NCBI GenBank assembly: GCA_014381825.1
Contig: JACNKX010000038.1
Coordinates: 186,001 to 250,000 of the forward strand
DNA from: Planctomycetota bacterium
GTDB lineage: Bacteria; Planctomycetota; Planctomycetia; Pirellulales; Pirellulaceae
DNA length: 64,000 nucleotides
Direction: 5' to 3'
A program made the translations under genes and the position numbers. Below, in pieces: positions 32,216 to 42,398 of the stretch (its first letter is position 1; each line of letters begins with the position of its first letter). Below the pieces are notes generated by a model, which saw nothing but the letters and a program-made list of their open reading frames with translations, was not told the origin of the DNA and did no database searches.

Positions 32216-33616
32216 CTACAGCGACCAACCTTCCCGGTAATCGCGATGAACGAATTCATTCACGGCGGGAAGGTTTGTGCTTTCCAGGCTCTTCGCATCC
32301 CATTCGATACGTTGGCCTTCTCCAGCTCGCATGGCAAGGTTGCCGACGAGGATCGTCTCGGTCAAGCGACCTGCGTAGCCAAAATTCGACATCGTGCCGG
32401 GCTCGTAGTCACCCTTGATTGAGCTGACAAACTCCCACTTCTGTCGTTGATCACCACCCGCCTTGAACGGAATACGTGGCAACGTTTGCTCCGGCTTCTT
32501 GAAATCCTTGTAGTCATCTTCAGGAAGCAGGAAGTAACGAGCGCCGTAATCGTCTGGCGAGAACAGCAAACCCTTGCTTCCAACAACAACCGCGCCGCTA
32601 GTCTTACGACCACCTTCGCGTTGTTGCTGGATTCGCTTCTGGAAAGATTCCGGAAGCTGGCTGATCAAGTCATTGCCTGGAAGATTCCCACCGTCGTACC
32701 AGTGGAATTTACAAGCCGGCAAGTTACCACGCTTGGGGAACTCGAACATTAACGACGAGCTGCCAGGAAACGTCTCGCCTTCGAAAAGGCCGGGGTTCTT
32801 AACCGCCGTGACAGCGATCGGGTCCCACAACTCTAACGCCATCACGGGCATGTTGGTGGTGTGGCACGCCATGTCACCGAGCGCACCGGTTCCGAAGTCA
32901 ACCCAGCCGCGCCAGTTGAACGAGTGGTAGACACCCTTCTTGAATGGTCGCATCGGAGCTGGACCGATCCAGGCGTCCCAATTCAGACCCTCTGGAATTG
33001 GATCTTCGCCGTCCGGCCTTCCAACGCCTTGCGGCCATACCGGGCGGTTGGACCAAATGTGAACATCCGAGACGTCGCCAATCGCGCCTGATCGAATCAC
33101 TTCGACGGCTTCTCTAAGGCCATCTTCCGATGTGCCTTGATTACCCATTTGCGTGACAACTCCCATCTCCTTGGAGACTTCACGCATCATACGTGCTTCA
33201 TGGATCGACCAAGTCAGAGGCTTCTGGCAATAAACGTGCTTTTTCATCCGCATGGCTTTGATCGCGGCAGCGGCATGGTTATGGTCGGGCGTGCTGACGG
33301 TGACGATATCGACCTTGTCGCCAAGCTCGTCAAGCATCTCACGATAATCCGTGAACTGCTTCGCTTCAGGGAACTCGCGCCCCTTCTTGGTCAGCGTGCC
33401 TTGATCAACGTCGCATAATCCAACGATCGAAACGCCTTGCTCGCCGATGTGGCTCGTATCGCTACCACCTTTGCCGCCGACGCCGACACATGCAGCGCTC
33501 AGTCCCTGTAAGGGTGAGTCTTGCGCCTTGGTTGCAGCTTGGCCACCAATCCAGAACCCGGCACCAATGGCAGCCGAAGTTCCCATAAAGCGACGTCGTG
33601 TAGTCTTTCTTTTCAT
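32216..33616 (-). CDS. Gfo/Idh/MocA oxidoreductase, Tat-exported
   Basis: A 466-residue NAD-dependent oxidoreductase. A twin-arginine leader (T-R-R-R-F-M-G at residues 6-12, then AAIGAGFWIGGQA) predicts folded export, which is common for planctomycete members. The Rossmann part reads AACVGVGGKGGSDTSHI, followed by CDVD, TVSTPDHNHAAAAIKAM and the YCQKPLTW segment with the family's Lys. The C-terminal half (WDAWIGPAP, WRGWVDFGTGALGDMACH) is the substrate domain typical of the Bacteroidetes/Planctomycetes glycosyl-hydrolase-related branch. The substrate is unknown and likely a sugar or its derivative. GAGGA sits about 10 nt before the ATG. Confidence 0.9.
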   Translation of the reverse strand: MKRKTTRRRFMGTSAAIGAGFWIGGQAATKAQDSPLQGLSAACVGVGGKGGSDTSHIGEQGVSIVGLCDVDQGTLTKKGREFPEAKQFTDYREMLDELGDKVDIVTVSTPDHNHAAAAIKAMRMKKHVYCQKPLTWSIHEARMMREVSKEMGVVTQMGNQGTSEDGLREAVEVIRSGAIGDVSDVHIWSNRPVWPQGVGRPDGEDPIPEGLNWDAWIGPAPMRPFKKGVYHSFNWRGWVDFGTGALGDMACHTTNMPVMALELWDPIAVTAVKNPGLFEGETFPGSSSLMFEFPKRGNLPACKFHWYDGGNLPGNDLISQLPESFQKRIQQQREGGRKTSGAVVVGSKGLLFSPDDYGARYFLLPEDDYKDFKKPEQTLPRIPFKAGGDQRQKWEFVSSIKGDYEPGTMSNFGYAGRLTETILVGNLAMRAGEGQRIEWDAKSLESTNLPAVNEFVHRDYREGWSL

Positions 33617-33979
33617 TAAACAGTTTCCTCAGCCGAGTTTGAACGCGAAGTGTGAGTCGCCGCAGTGACCACAGTTCAATTAAGTGCCCTTGCGACGGGA
33701 CAGTTTGTTCGAGGCGGGCCGACCATGCACGGAGTGCAGAGTCCGAGCAATATGGTCCAAAAATATTAGCCTCTACAATAACAAGCAACCGGCGCGTATA
33801 CAATCAGTAACCTCAGGGCATTTCACGTTGTTTGCTCGCTCCGCCAAGTCTGCCTCGTGTCCCCAACTCTCGGGGGCTTCGCGATCTAGGGCCGAGTCAT
33901 TACCATCGACTCCAGCCTGTTCTGATTCGCCCAACATTCGACCTCCCCGCAACTCAATTCTGCCTGGACCATCTTCGTC
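33617..33979. other. 363-nt divergent intergenic region
   Basis: The region separates the Tat oxidoreductase (minus) from the LRR lipoprotein (plus), so it must hold both promoters. TACAAT at 33774-33779 is a possible -10 element for the plus strand, but no matching -35 is at the right distance. No gene or repeat is visible. Confidence 0.5.
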
Positions 33980-35308
33980 ATGACCAATCGCCCGTTTCTC
34001 AATGCTGTTGTAATCGGCGTTTCACTGGGATTCGTAGCTCCCGGATGCAACAAGAGTTCATCGGTTGCCCCAGCCCCGCCAACGACTCCAACTGCGATTG
34101 CACCTTCCGCTCAGAAGGTCATCCCCGACGACGCGGCTGCAGTCACGGCGCTGGCGGACGCGGGATTCCTCCTGACGAAAAACTCCGATGGTAACGTCAC
34201 TGAGTTTTCCGTTGCCAGCGACAGCGACATCTCAAGTTCTTTCGCGAATCTATCTGGCGTTCCCAACGTCCAGATCGGTCGCTTTACCGGACCGGGCATC
34301 TCTGATGCTGGCATGGAATCGCTCGCCAAGTTAACTGCCTTGAAGCGGCTCGATTTGACCGACTCAGCCATTGGAGACAAAACACTTCAGATCGTCAGTC
34401 AGCTTGAAAACCTAGAAGTCATCTTCTTGCGACGGACTGCGGTCACAGATGCCGGACTCGCCGCGCTAACCGAACTCGCAAAGCTCCGCGCGGTCGATCT
34501 TCGTAATAGCAACATCACCGATAGCGGTCTGGATCATCTGGCCAAGATAACGACATTAGTAGACATTCAGCTTGAAAAGTCGAAGGTGACCGACACCGGC
34601 GTCGTGAAGTTGAAAGGGCTTCCGCTAAAATCGTTCAATGTCAACTATTGCACAGCGGTCAGCGATGCGTCCCTTGCGGTGTTGGGTGAGATACGAACAC
34701 TCGAGTCGATCCAGATGGACTCGGCGCAAGTGACGGACGCGGGAATGCCGGCTGTCGCAAATCTAACCCGGCTTAAACGCTTCCGCATTCACTACGCCGA
34801 CGTAACCGGAGAAGGATTCGCCCATCTCGCAAAACTTAGTAACTTGGAACGCCTCGAATTACGAGGCACGTCGTTGGACGACGCAGGCCTGGAAGTGATA
34901 TCCCGGCTACCGAAAGTCACCTATCTGGACATCAGCGAGTGTAAACTGGTAACGCCCGAAGGTATCGAGCCGATTGGTCAATTGACTGGCCTCAAGAACC
35001 TGAGATTCTGGGAAACGAAACTGAACGACCAAGCATTGAACGCGTTGCATGGCCTTACAATGTTGGAGTCTTTGGACTTGAAGGCAACGCAGATCACCGA
35101 CGAATCCGTCGAGACGTTGTTAAAGTTTCAGAAGCTGACGAATTTGAATGTCGCGGGCACGCAGCTAACCGATGAGAGTTTTCGCAAGATCGCCACCTTG
35201 CCAAATTTGAAAACTCTAAACGTTGCTAACACAAGCATCGGATTCGACGTGATCGACGAATTGGCGGAAGCTCACAAGGATCTGCAGGTCGTCGAGTACG
35301 AGAACTAA
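33980..35308 (+). CDS. leucine-rich repeat lipoprotein
   Basis: A 442-residue protein. The leader ends with a lipobox (V-A-P-G-C23), followed by a Pro/Thr-rich linker, predicting a lipid-anchored, surface or periplasmic protein. From about residue 95 to 430 it consists of some 14 LRR units of the planctomycete type, each reading roughly L-x-x-L-x-x-L-x-L-x-x-T-x-I-T-D-x-G-L. No catalytic motif is visible; LRR arrays bind proteins or sugars. It ends 25 nt before the second Gfo/Idh/MocA gene, so the two are probably co-transcribed. The start has no strong ribosome binding site. Confidence 0.85.
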   Translation: MTNRPFLNAVVIGVSLGFVAPGCNKSSSVAPAPPTTPTAIAPSAQKVIPDDAAAVTALADAGFLLTKNSDGNVTEFSVASDSDISSSFANLSGVPNVQIGRFTGPGISDAGMESLAKLTALKRLDLTDSAIGDKTLQIVSQLENLEVIFLRRTAVTDAGLAALTELAKLRAVDLRNSNITDSGLDHLAKITTLVDIQLEKSKVTDTGVVKLKGLPLKSFNVNYCTAVSDASLAVLGEIRTLESIQMDSAQVTDAGMPAVANLTRLKRFRIHYADVTGEGFAHLAKLSNLERLELRGTSLDDAGLEVISRLPKVTYLDISECKLVTPEGIEPIGQLTGLKNLRFWETKLNDQALNALHGLTMLESLDLKATQITDESVETLLKFQKLTNLNVAGTQLTDESFRKIATLPNLKTLNVANTSIGFDVIDELAEAHKDLQVVEYEN

Positions 35309-35333
35309 CCTGCCTCTCGAACGAGTCAAAACG

Positions 35334-36341
35334 ATGCAATTACCGGAGCCGATTCGATGGGGAATCATTGGTATTGGTCGATTCGGGAAGCTTCACGCGC
35401 GGGCAGTTCAGTCGATCTATGGACTTGAACTCGCGGGGATCTGCAATCGGAATCGGGAGCGTCTGACCGAAGCTCAGGCGGAGTTCGATTGTTCGGTCGC
35501 CACGGAGGCTTATCAGAAGCTGTTAGACGATTCATCTATCGATGCCGTCAGCATCACGACGCATTGGGAAGACCATTTCGAAGTCGCGCGTGCCGCGCTC
35601 GCCATCGGCAAACATGTGTTGCTCGAGAAGCCCATGGCGGCGACCAGCGAGCAGTGCAACGAGCTCGCCGAGTTAGCGCGATCTGCGCGAGGCAAGTTCA
35701 TGGTCGGGCACATTTGTCGCTTTGATCCCCGCGTTACTTTAGCGAAGCAAGCGATTGATGAAGGCCGGATTGGTCGCATCGTTTCGATGCACGCCAAACG
35801 CAACTTGCCGCAAGCCCCAGGCTCACTTCGACTCGATAAGACGTCACCGCTGATGGGCGACGGAATACATGACGCAGACCTGATGATGTGGTTTCTTGGA
35901 CAATCCCCGACGCGAGTCTATGGCCGCTATGTTCGCTTCAACGAGTTTCGTCATCCAGATGTCGGCTGGGCGATGCTCGAATTCGGCGATGAAGCAATCG
36001 GCGTCGTCGAAACAAATTGGGGACTCCCGACAAACACACCGACCGTCATAGATGCGACTCTGCAAGTCGTCGGCACGGACGGCATGTTGACGATTGATTG
36101 CTCTAACACGGGCCTTTCAATCGTAGATCCCACCGGCTTGAAGATGCAAGACACCGACTACTGGCCACAACAACACGGCTCACTTGTTGGAGTCCTGCAA
36201 AATGAACTCGCATATTTCGGCGAATGCATACGCAATGACCGCGCGATCGAGGTCATCACTCCAGAGGAGGCCGCGACGGCGGTACGTATAATGGAAGCCG
36301 CCGAGATTTCGGCGTCGAACGGAACGCCTGTTGAGCCCTAA
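35334..36341 (+). CDS. Gfo/Idh/MocA oxidoreductase, cytosolic
   Basis: A 335-residue NAD(P)-dependent oxidoreductase with no export signal. The Rossmann loop is G10-I-I-G13-I-G15-R-F-G18. The conserved V-L-L-E-K99-P-M-A segment provides the catalytic-region Lys, and SPLMGDGIHDADLMMWFLG is typical of the family's second domain. The length matches the family. It differs from the exported paralogue at 32216 in lacking the leader and in its C-terminal domain. It probably acts on an inositol or sugar derivative. It lies 25 nt after the LRR gene. Confidence 0.92.
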   Translation: MQLPEPIRWGIIGIGRFGKLHARAVQSIYGLELAGICNRNRERLTEAQAEFDCSVATEAYQKLLDDSSIDAVSITTHWEDHFEVARAALAIGKHVLLEKPMAATSEQCNELAELARSARGKFMVGHICRFDPRVTLAKQAIDEGRIGRIVSMHAKRNLPQAPGSLRLDKTSPLMGDGIHDADLMMWFLGQSPTRVYGRYVRFNEFRHPDVGWAMLEFGDEAIGVVETNWGLPTNTPTVIDATLQVVGTDGMLTIDCSNTGLSIVDPTGLKMQDTDYWPQQHGSLVGVLQNELAYFGECIRNDRAIEVITPEEAATAVRIMEAAEISASNGTPVEP

Positions 36342-36494
36342 CGAAGCTCCTAAAACCGTCGGCTGATGATCGGCGTATGCCGTTTGGGAACGTCGTTCGT
36401 ATTTTTTGTAACGTGCATACAGAATACTGACGATCTGTAACGCCACTTACTCAGATGATGAGATACGAGCCAAGCACCAGAGGTGGAGTCCATT

Positions 36495-38366
36495 ATGCGA
36501 TTAGTACTTTTGCTCTTTCTTATTGCGATCGTCAACACGACCTTCGCGCAGCAGGTTCCACACTCCGTCGAGCAAACGTGGGAACACTTCGATGCTCGCG
36601 CGGAGCCGCTGGAAACAGAAGTCATCCTCGAGTCGCTTGAAGACGGAATTGTGTTGCGGCACGTTCGCTATGTGGTCGGGACGTTTGACGGGAAGAAAAC
36701 GCGAGTCGCCGCTTTCTACGCATTTCCTGATGGTCGCAAGCAACTTCCTGGGATTGTGCAGCTTCATGGCGGTGGCCAGCGAGCGATGCCGGAAACGGCC
36801 CGATTCTGGGCGGCGCATGGTTATGCCACCGTCGCCGTGAACTGGGGCGAACATGTGATTGGAGAAAACAACGATACGAATACCGATTGGGCCGGCATCC
36901 CCGCTGGCTTTTTGGATCCCAAACATCACAACGCGGTCACGCCTGCAGACGGCACAATTCACAACGAGCCACATCCTTGGAATAGCAGTTGGCTGCTGTA
37001 CTCAGCGGCGGCCCGGCGAGCGATTACGTTTCTCGAACAACAGCCCGAGGCGGATGGCAGTAACGTAGGTCTAATGGGGCACAGCATGGGAGGCCGACTC
37101 ACCGTGTTGACCGCGACAGATCCACGCGTGAAAGCGGCTTCTCCATCGGTCGGCGGAAGCGGCTATCTCTATTCGGACATCAACGGCGTGCCCGGATCCG
37201 CACGGCGTATGCAGGCCGACCTCGAACTCTACAATTCTACACTCGACTGCAAACATTACTGGCCGAAGATCCAATGTCCGGTGATGTTTCTCGGAGCAAC
37301 TAACGACTTCAATTCGCCGATGGAATTGGTGTTGCGAGGCTTCCGTTCGCTGCCCAAGGCGAACGGAGCGATGTCCTTCACGCCGCACATGAACCATCGC
37401 TTCACCGCAGACAACTATGCTGCGCGAGTGCGTTGGTTCGAGACACATCTGAAACGCACGTTTACATTTCCCACAACGGCTTCAGTACGACTTGAACTGA
37501 AGTCGGATGACGGAGCCCCTCGTTTCACCGTCCGACCTGATCTTTCGGGGTCTCATCAACTCAAATCGGTTGCAGTGTACTATGGTTACGACCGCGACCC
37601 GCGAGCGCGTTTCTGGCGGTCTGCGCTGGTGGTCAGGAACGGTGACTCATTCATCGCGACTTGCCCTGTCGCGGACCTCAATGAGCCATTGTTCGTCTTC
37701 GCCAATGTGACGTACGACACCGGCTCGCCGCTCAAAATGCCTCGCGGCTACAACGACACTCCGTTGCTTACAATCACCAGTGAGTGCCGCTTAGCGTCTC
37801 CGATTCAACTGGCAAGAGCAGGAGTAACACCGAGGGGGGACCGTCAGCGCCAGATCGAAGATTTCAGTCACGGCTGGCGGGACTGGTCGTTAGTCGGCGT
37901 TGGCCACACAGCTCACTGGAACTACGAAACTCACAAAGTGAACGACCCCGCATTCGCCGGCCCACGTGGAGCTTCACTCGCTCTTGAGATCGAAACAACC
38001 GCGCCGAGCAATACGCTGGCTGTCATCATGGATGTCGACAGATGGCGCGGATATACCGGACGCAAGCCCCGGCGATTCACCGCCCTGGTCGAGTTGCCCG
38101 ACGCAGGTTCGCATTCGTTGACACTATCGGTGGACCAGTTCGTCACACGTGAAGGCGAAGTGCTGGAGAACTACGATTTCGTGACCAGTTTGATCTTAAC
38201 TCCGGGACAGAAGGAACAGCCTGAAAAGGTAACCGAAGTCTGGCAAGGCCGTGTGCCCGTCTTCAAATACATCCGCTGGGAGGGTGGCGAGTTCGCAGCA
38301 AGACCGAGGCCATATCTCAAACTGCGTGCTTCGGAGGTCGACGCCGATGCGGCATTTCGCGAGTAA
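36495..38366 (+). CDS. secreted alpha/beta hydrolase with C-terminal beta domain
   Basis: A 623-residue exported protein. The ATG at 36495 follows GGAG at 6 nt and begins a signal peptide (MRLVLLLFLIAIVNTTFA); a GTG at 36483 is less likely. The hydrolase part (about 30-320) resembles the acetyl xylan esterase/dienelactone hydrolase group: GIVQLHGGGQR, then nucleophile G-H-S197-M-G-G. The catalytic His is probably in FTPHMNHRF. Residues 330-430 are beta-rich, possibly a PhoPQ-regulated or acyl-binding type domain. The end (about 470-620) resembles a carbohydrate-binding beta-sandwich. The substrate is inferred to be an esterified polysaccharide. Confidence 0.8.
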   Translation: MRLVLLLFLIAIVNTTFAQQVPHSVEQTWEHFDARAEPLETEVILESLEDGIVLRHVRYVVGTFDGKKTRVAAFYAFPDGRKQLPGIVQLHGGGQRAMPETARFWAAHGYATVAVNWGEHVIGENNDTNTDWAGIPAGFLDPKHHNAVTPADGTIHNEPHPWNSSWLLYSAAARRAITFLEQQPEADGSNVGLMGHSMGGRLTVLTATDPRVKAASPSVGGSGYLYSDINGVPGSARRMQADLELYNSTLDCKHYWPKIQCPVMFLGATNDFNSPMELVLRGFRSLPKANGAMSFTPHMNHRFTADNYAARVRWFETHLKRTFTFPTTASVRLELKSDDGAPRFTVRPDLSGSHQLKSVAVYYGYDRDPRARFWRSALVVRNGDSFIATCPVADLNEPLFVFANVTYDTGSPLKMPRGYNDTPLLTITSECRLASPIQLARAGVTPRGDRQRQIEDFSHGWRDWSLVGVGHTAHWNYETHKVNDPAFAGPRGASLALEIETTAPSNTLAVIMDVDRWRGYTGRKPRRFTALVELPDAGSHSLTLSVDQFVTREGEVLENYDFVTSLILTPGQKEQPEKVTEVWQGRVPVFKYIRWEGGEFAARPRPYLKLRASEVDADAAFRE

Positions 38367-38697
38367 TATTAACGCGCTGCCAACGAGTCAATGCGGCTCG
38401 AAACAGAAGGCGCGGTGCGACAACTCTTCGTAAGGGTAATCTGCGATATTTTCGCTTGGTTCGCGGCTTGCTGACATCTGCGCATACATCTTAGACTCGC
38501 TAGAGGTACGCTGTTGATAGGCTACATTTCGCAAGCATGACCGGGGATCAAATGTGCGTACGACTGGACACATCTGGACTGGGTCGGCATAATATGGACA
38601 TTGGGGTCCACAACCGCTCCCGCCTGTCCGATTAGCCTGGATCTGCCCGCCTAGTTCACACCGCCAACAACTCCCCACTCCCCTGCGAGGCAAGTTG
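38367..38697 (+). other. 331-nt intergenic region with a possible promoter
   Basis: Between the secreted hydrolase and the DUF1592-type gene. TGGACA at 38565-38570 and CATAAT at 38588-38593 are 17 nt apart. No coding frame or hairpin of note. Confidence 0.5.
38565..38593 (+). promoter_or_regulatory. possible sigma-70-like promoter for the DUF1592/DUF1552 operon
   Basis: TGGACA (5 of 6 consensus bases) and CATAAT (5 of 6) with an ideal 17-nt spacer, about 105 nt before the ATG at 38698. Based on consensus alone. Confidence 0.4.
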
Positions 38698-41058
38698 ATG
38701 TTCGCTCTGGTCCCACTTGGCGCGACACCACAACGTTGCCGATGCCATCCATTTCGTCTGGCGACTCTCCCCACACTTTTGGCAGTCCTAGCGATTTCCT
38801 CTGGGGGGCCGACGAAAGCTGCGGAGCACACAAAGCCCATCGCCACCGACGAAACGTTTACGGCGAAGGTGTTGCCGCTCGTCCAGCAATACTGCCTTGA
38901 CTGTCACGGGCCAGACGATCCGGAAGGCGATGTGTCGTTTGATCAATTCCACAGCCCCGATCAAGTGCTGCAGAACCGCGACACCTGGGAGAGAGCAATT
39001 CGGCTGCTTGGCATCGATGGAATGCCGCCGAAGGATTACGACGAGCGACCTTCGCGCGAGGAACGAGAAGCACTCGTTGAATGGCTGGACCTGAAACTGC
39101 ATCACGTCGATTGCGATGTGGTGGATGACGCAGGGCAAGTGACGATCCATCGTTTGAACCGTACAGAGTACAACAACACAGTGCGCGATCTTTTGGGAAT
39201 CGACATCAATCCCGCGAGAGATTTTCCATCCGACGACGTGGGTTACGGATTTAGCAACATCGCCGATGTCCTTTCGCTGCCGCCGCTGTTGCTGGAAAAG
39301 TACGTCGATGCATCAGAAGGGATCGCCGCTGCGGTAATCCTCACGGAAGAAGGCGGTCGGCGGAAGCAGCGGTTCGACGCGCGACAGCTTAAAGGCACGG
39401 GGGCAGCGCAGCCGCGCGAGGATTGGGTGCAGATGAGTTCGACCGGCGCGGCGGTCTGTGATTTAGAGATCAAGTTGGCTGGTGAATATGTTATCCGGGT
39501 CGAAGCCGCAGCGGACCAAGCAGGTCCGGATCCGGCTCGCATGGAAATCCGGGTTGACGGCAAGCCGGTCAAAGTCCACGACATCGTGGGTTACCGTGAA
39601 CCAGCGACTTACGAGATCCGCCACCGGTTGTCGGCAGGGAGAAGGCAAATCGAAGCGGCGTTCATTAACGACTACTACAAACCCGAAGCAAAGGATCCTC
39701 GCGATCGCGACCGCAACTTAGCGGTCAGGTTTATCGAGTTGCGAGGGCCGACTGACGCCGCACCGCCTGACGTCCATCAGCAAATCGTCTTCACGAAACC
39801 GTCGAGAGAGAAAAGCGTCGAACAAGCTGGTCGCGAGGTTTTGCAGCGTTTGATGCCGCGCGCGTTTCGGCGGCCCGTCGACGAGACGGAAGTCGATCGA
39901 TTCGTCAAAGTCATCGAGTTCGCTGTCGAGCGCGGCGACTCATTCGAGCGAGGCGTCCAGGTCGCTCTGCAGGCGATTCTTGTGTCACCTCATTTCCTGT
40001 TTCGAGTCGAGGGCGGGGAACTGTCAAGCGAGAAGCAACATGCGATCAGTGAATATGAACTCGCATCGCGGTTGTCGTATTTCCTGTGGAGTACAATGCC
40101 GGATGAAGAGCTGCTCGATCTCGCCGGTCAGGGCAAGCTGCATGCACCAGATATACTTGATACTCAGATGGCGCGAATGCTCGCCGACCCAAAGGCCGAC
40201 GCTCTAGTCGACAACTTCGCCAGTCAATGGCTTACGTTGAGCAACTTCGTCGAAGCCACTCCGGACGCGAAGCTCTTTCCAGAGTTTACGCCCGAACTTC
40301 GGGCGGACATGATTGCAGAAACAAAAATGTTCGTGCGGGAGATTTTCCGCGGAGATCGCAGCCTGCTCGACTTTCTCGATGCCGACTTTACGTTCGCGAA
40401 CGAGCGGTTGGCAAAGCATTACGGCATCCAGGGAGTGAGCGGAGATAAATTGCGGCGTGTTTCCTTGCCAGGCGGACAACGCGCGGGTGTGCTGACACAT
40501 GGCAGCATTTTGACAATTACATCGAACCCCAACCGCACGTCGCTTGTTCGTCGAGGTGCTTGGGTTTTGGACAACATCTTGGGGGTCCAACTCCCAGATC
40601 CACCCGCCAACGTGCCATCCTTGGAAGAGGGAGCCAAGGAGTCCGGCGCGACTTCGCTTCGCGAGCAACTAAAGATTCATCGCGAATCACCGAGCTGCGC
40701 AGCTTGCCACGACACGCTTGATCCACTTGGTTTTGGCTTCGAGAATTTTGATCCGATCGGCCGTTGGCGAACGCTAGCCGATGGCGAATCGGTTGATGCT
40801 GGCGGAACGCTGCCCAGCGGTGACTCGTTCAGCGGCCCCACGGAATTGGTTCAGATCTTAAAGAAACGCAAACGTGATTTCACGGAACTGGTGGCGCAAA
40901 AGATGTTAACCTACGCACTCGGTCGCGGCCTGGAGATCCCAGATTCCTGCACGATTGACGACCTCGTTGCCGATCTAGAAGAGAATGACTACCGGTTCAC
41001 CGTGCTGGTGCATGGCATCGTTCACAGCAAACCGTTTTTGATGCGGAGTACGAACTAA
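38698..41058 (+). CDS. PSCyt1/DUF1587-DUF1592-DUF1588-DUF1585 exported cytochrome-like protein
   Basis: A 786-residue exported protein. After a leader (about 1-43) comes a c-type haem-like motif C66-L-D-C-H70 in VLPLVQQYCLDCHGPD (PSCyt1). Next are DUF1587 (VTIHRLNRTEYNNTVRDLLGID) and a carbohydrate-binding-like beta domain (about 210-340). Then follow DUF1595/DUF1592 (AFRRPVDETEVDRF; EYELASRLSYFLWSTMPDEELLDLA), DUF1588 with S-C-A-A-C-H-D-T-L-D-P-L-G-F, and DUF1585 at the end. This order is characteristic of planctomycetes. It probably carries haem at one or both CxxCH sites. GAGG precedes the ATG by 7 nt. The stop overlaps the DUF1552 start (TAATG), so the two are coupled. Confidence 0.9.
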   Translation: MFALVPLGATPQRCRCHPFRLATLPTLLAVLAISSGGPTKAAEHTKPIATDETFTAKVLPLVQQYCLDCHGPDDPEGDVSFDQFHSPDQVLQNRDTWERAIRLLGIDGMPPKDYDERPSREEREALVEWLDLKLHHVDCDVVDDAGQVTIHRLNRTEYNNTVRDLLGIDINPARDFPSDDVGYGFSNIADVLSLPPLLLEKYVDASEGIAAAVILTEEGGRRKQRFDARQLKGTGAAQPREDWVQMSSTGAAVCDLEIKLAGEYVIRVEAAADQAGPDPARMEIRVDGKPVKVHDIVGYREPATYEIRHRLSAGRRQIEAAFINDYYKPEAKDPRDRDRNLAVRFIELRGPTDAAPPDVHQQIVFTKPSREKSVEQAGREVLQRLMPRAFRRPVDETEVDRFVKVIEFAVERGDSFERGVQVALQAILVSPHFLFRVEGGELSSEKQHAISEYELASRLSYFLWSTMPDEELLDLAGQGKLHAPDILDTQMARMLADPKADALVDNFASQWLTLSNFVEATPDAKLFPEFTPELRADMIAETKMFVREIFRGDRSLLDFLDADFTFANERLAKHYGIQGVSGDKLRRVSLPGGQRAGVLTHGSILTITSNPNRTSLVRRGAWVLDNILGVQLPDPPANVPSLEEGAKESGATSLREQLKIHRESPSCAACHDTLDPLGFGFENFDPIGRWRTLADGESVDAGGTLPSGDSFSGPTELVQILKKRKRDFTELVAQKMLTYALGRGLEIPDSCTIDDLVADLEENDYRFTVLVHGIVHSKPFLMRSTN

Positions 41059-42398
41059 TGGCGAAACGCAACACTCTCCCGCGACGCACCTTCCTCCAAG
41101 GACTTGGCACGGCGATGGCTTTGCCGATGCTGGAAGCGATGACGCCGACCGCTCGGGCATCCGCCAATACAACCGCTCCGGTCCGTATGGCGTTCATCTT
41201 CTTTCCGAATGGGGCAATCGTTCCTAACTGGAAGCCCGAAGGAGAGGGTGACAACTGGCAGCTCTCCCGCACGCTCGAGTCACTCACTCCCCATAAAGAG
41301 CAGATCTCGGTCTTCACCGGACTGACGCAGCATCACGGTCGAGCCAACGGCGACGGAGGCGGCGATCATGCCCGTAACGCTGGCTCGTTCCTCACGGGAG
41401 CCCAGCCTCGCAAGACGGCTGGCGCGGATATCAAACTGGGCGTATCCGTCGATCAAGCTGCGGCGCAGTTGATCGGCCGGCAGACACGACTGCCGTCACT
41501 TGAGCTGGGTGTTGAACGTGGTCGAAACAGTGGAAACTGCGATTCGGGATACAGTTGTGCGTACTCGGCAAACATCTCATGGAAGAGCGAGTCTACGCCC
41601 ATGGCCAAAGAGATTAATCCGAAGCTAGCGTTCGAGCGACTGTTCGGATCCGCCGACTCGGCGAAAGGGCAAGCCGAACGCGATCTGTATCGCAAGAGCA
41701 TTTTAGATTTGGTCGCCGAAGACGCAGCGTTACTGCGGAAGCGTTTAGGCAAGAGGGATCAACGCAAACTTGACGAGTACTTTAGCAGTGTTCGCGAGTT
41801 GGAACAGCAGATCGATCGCGCTGCGACGAAGCTGGCCGAAGTACCAGAGTATGACGTCCCTGAGGGGATTCCGCGCGAGATCGAAAGCCACATTCGGTTG
41901 ATGTACGACATCATGACGCTGGCGTTCCAGACCGATACGACCAGAATCAGCACGTTCATGCTGGCCAATGCAGGCAGCAATCGCAGCTATCCGATGGTTG
42001 GCGTGGGTGGAGGTCATCACAGCCTTTCGCATCACCAAAACGACGAGAAGAAGATGGAAGATATCACGAAGATCGACACGTACCTCGTGTCGCAGTTCGG
42101 CTACTTCCTGGACAAACTGAAGTCGGTCAAAGAAGGCGACGGCTCGCTGCTCGACAACAGTTTGATTCTCTATGGCAGCGCTATCGCGGACGCCAACCGC
42201 CACACACACCACGACTTGCCAATCGTGCTCGCGGGAAGCGGTAGCGGTCAGCTGCAAACAGGCCAGTTGCGTCACTATCCTAATGACACCCCGTTGAACA
42301 ACTTGTTTGTGTCCATGTGTCGGATGGCTGGAGCTAACTTGGATACCCTCGGTGACAGCACCGGGACGCTGGAAGGGCTCTCGCCGACGGTCGCTTAG
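41058..42398 (+). CDS. DUF1552 Tat-exported protein
   Basis: A 446-residue protein with a twin-arginine leader (P-R-R-T-F-L-Q-G at residues 8-15, then GTAMALPMLEA). The body matches DUF1552, a family related to the alkaline phosphatase-like fold: RMAFIFFPNGAIVPNWKPEGEG, the DHARNAGSFLTGAQP segment, the SLELGVERGRNSGNCDSGYSCAYSANISW region with two Cys, and the late GGGHHSLSHHQND. Its start overlaps the stop of the DUF1592-type gene, and the two families almost always occur together in planctomycetes. The role is unknown; an exported two-protein complex is likely. Confidence 0.92.
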   Translation: MAKRNTLPRRTFLQGLGTAMALPMLEAMTPTARASANTTAPVRMAFIFFPNGAIVPNWKPEGEGDNWQLSRTLESLTPHKEQISVFTGLTQHHGRANGDGGGDHARNAGSFLTGAQPRKTAGADIKLGVSVDQAAAQLIGRQTRLPSLELGVERGRNSGNCDSGYSCAYSANISWKSESTPMAKEINPKLAFERLFGSADSAKGQAERDLYRKSILDLVAEDAALLRKRLGKRDQRKLDEYFSSVRELEQQIDRAATKLAEVPEYDVPEGIPREIESHIRLMYDIMTLAFQTDTTRISTFMLANAGSNRSYPMVGVGGGHHSLSHHQNDEKKMEDITKIDTYLVSQFGYFLDKLKSVKEGDGSLLDNSLILYGSAIADANRHTHHDLPIVLAGSGSGQLQTGQLRHYPNDTPLNNLFVSMCRMAGANLDTLGDSTGTLEGLSPTVA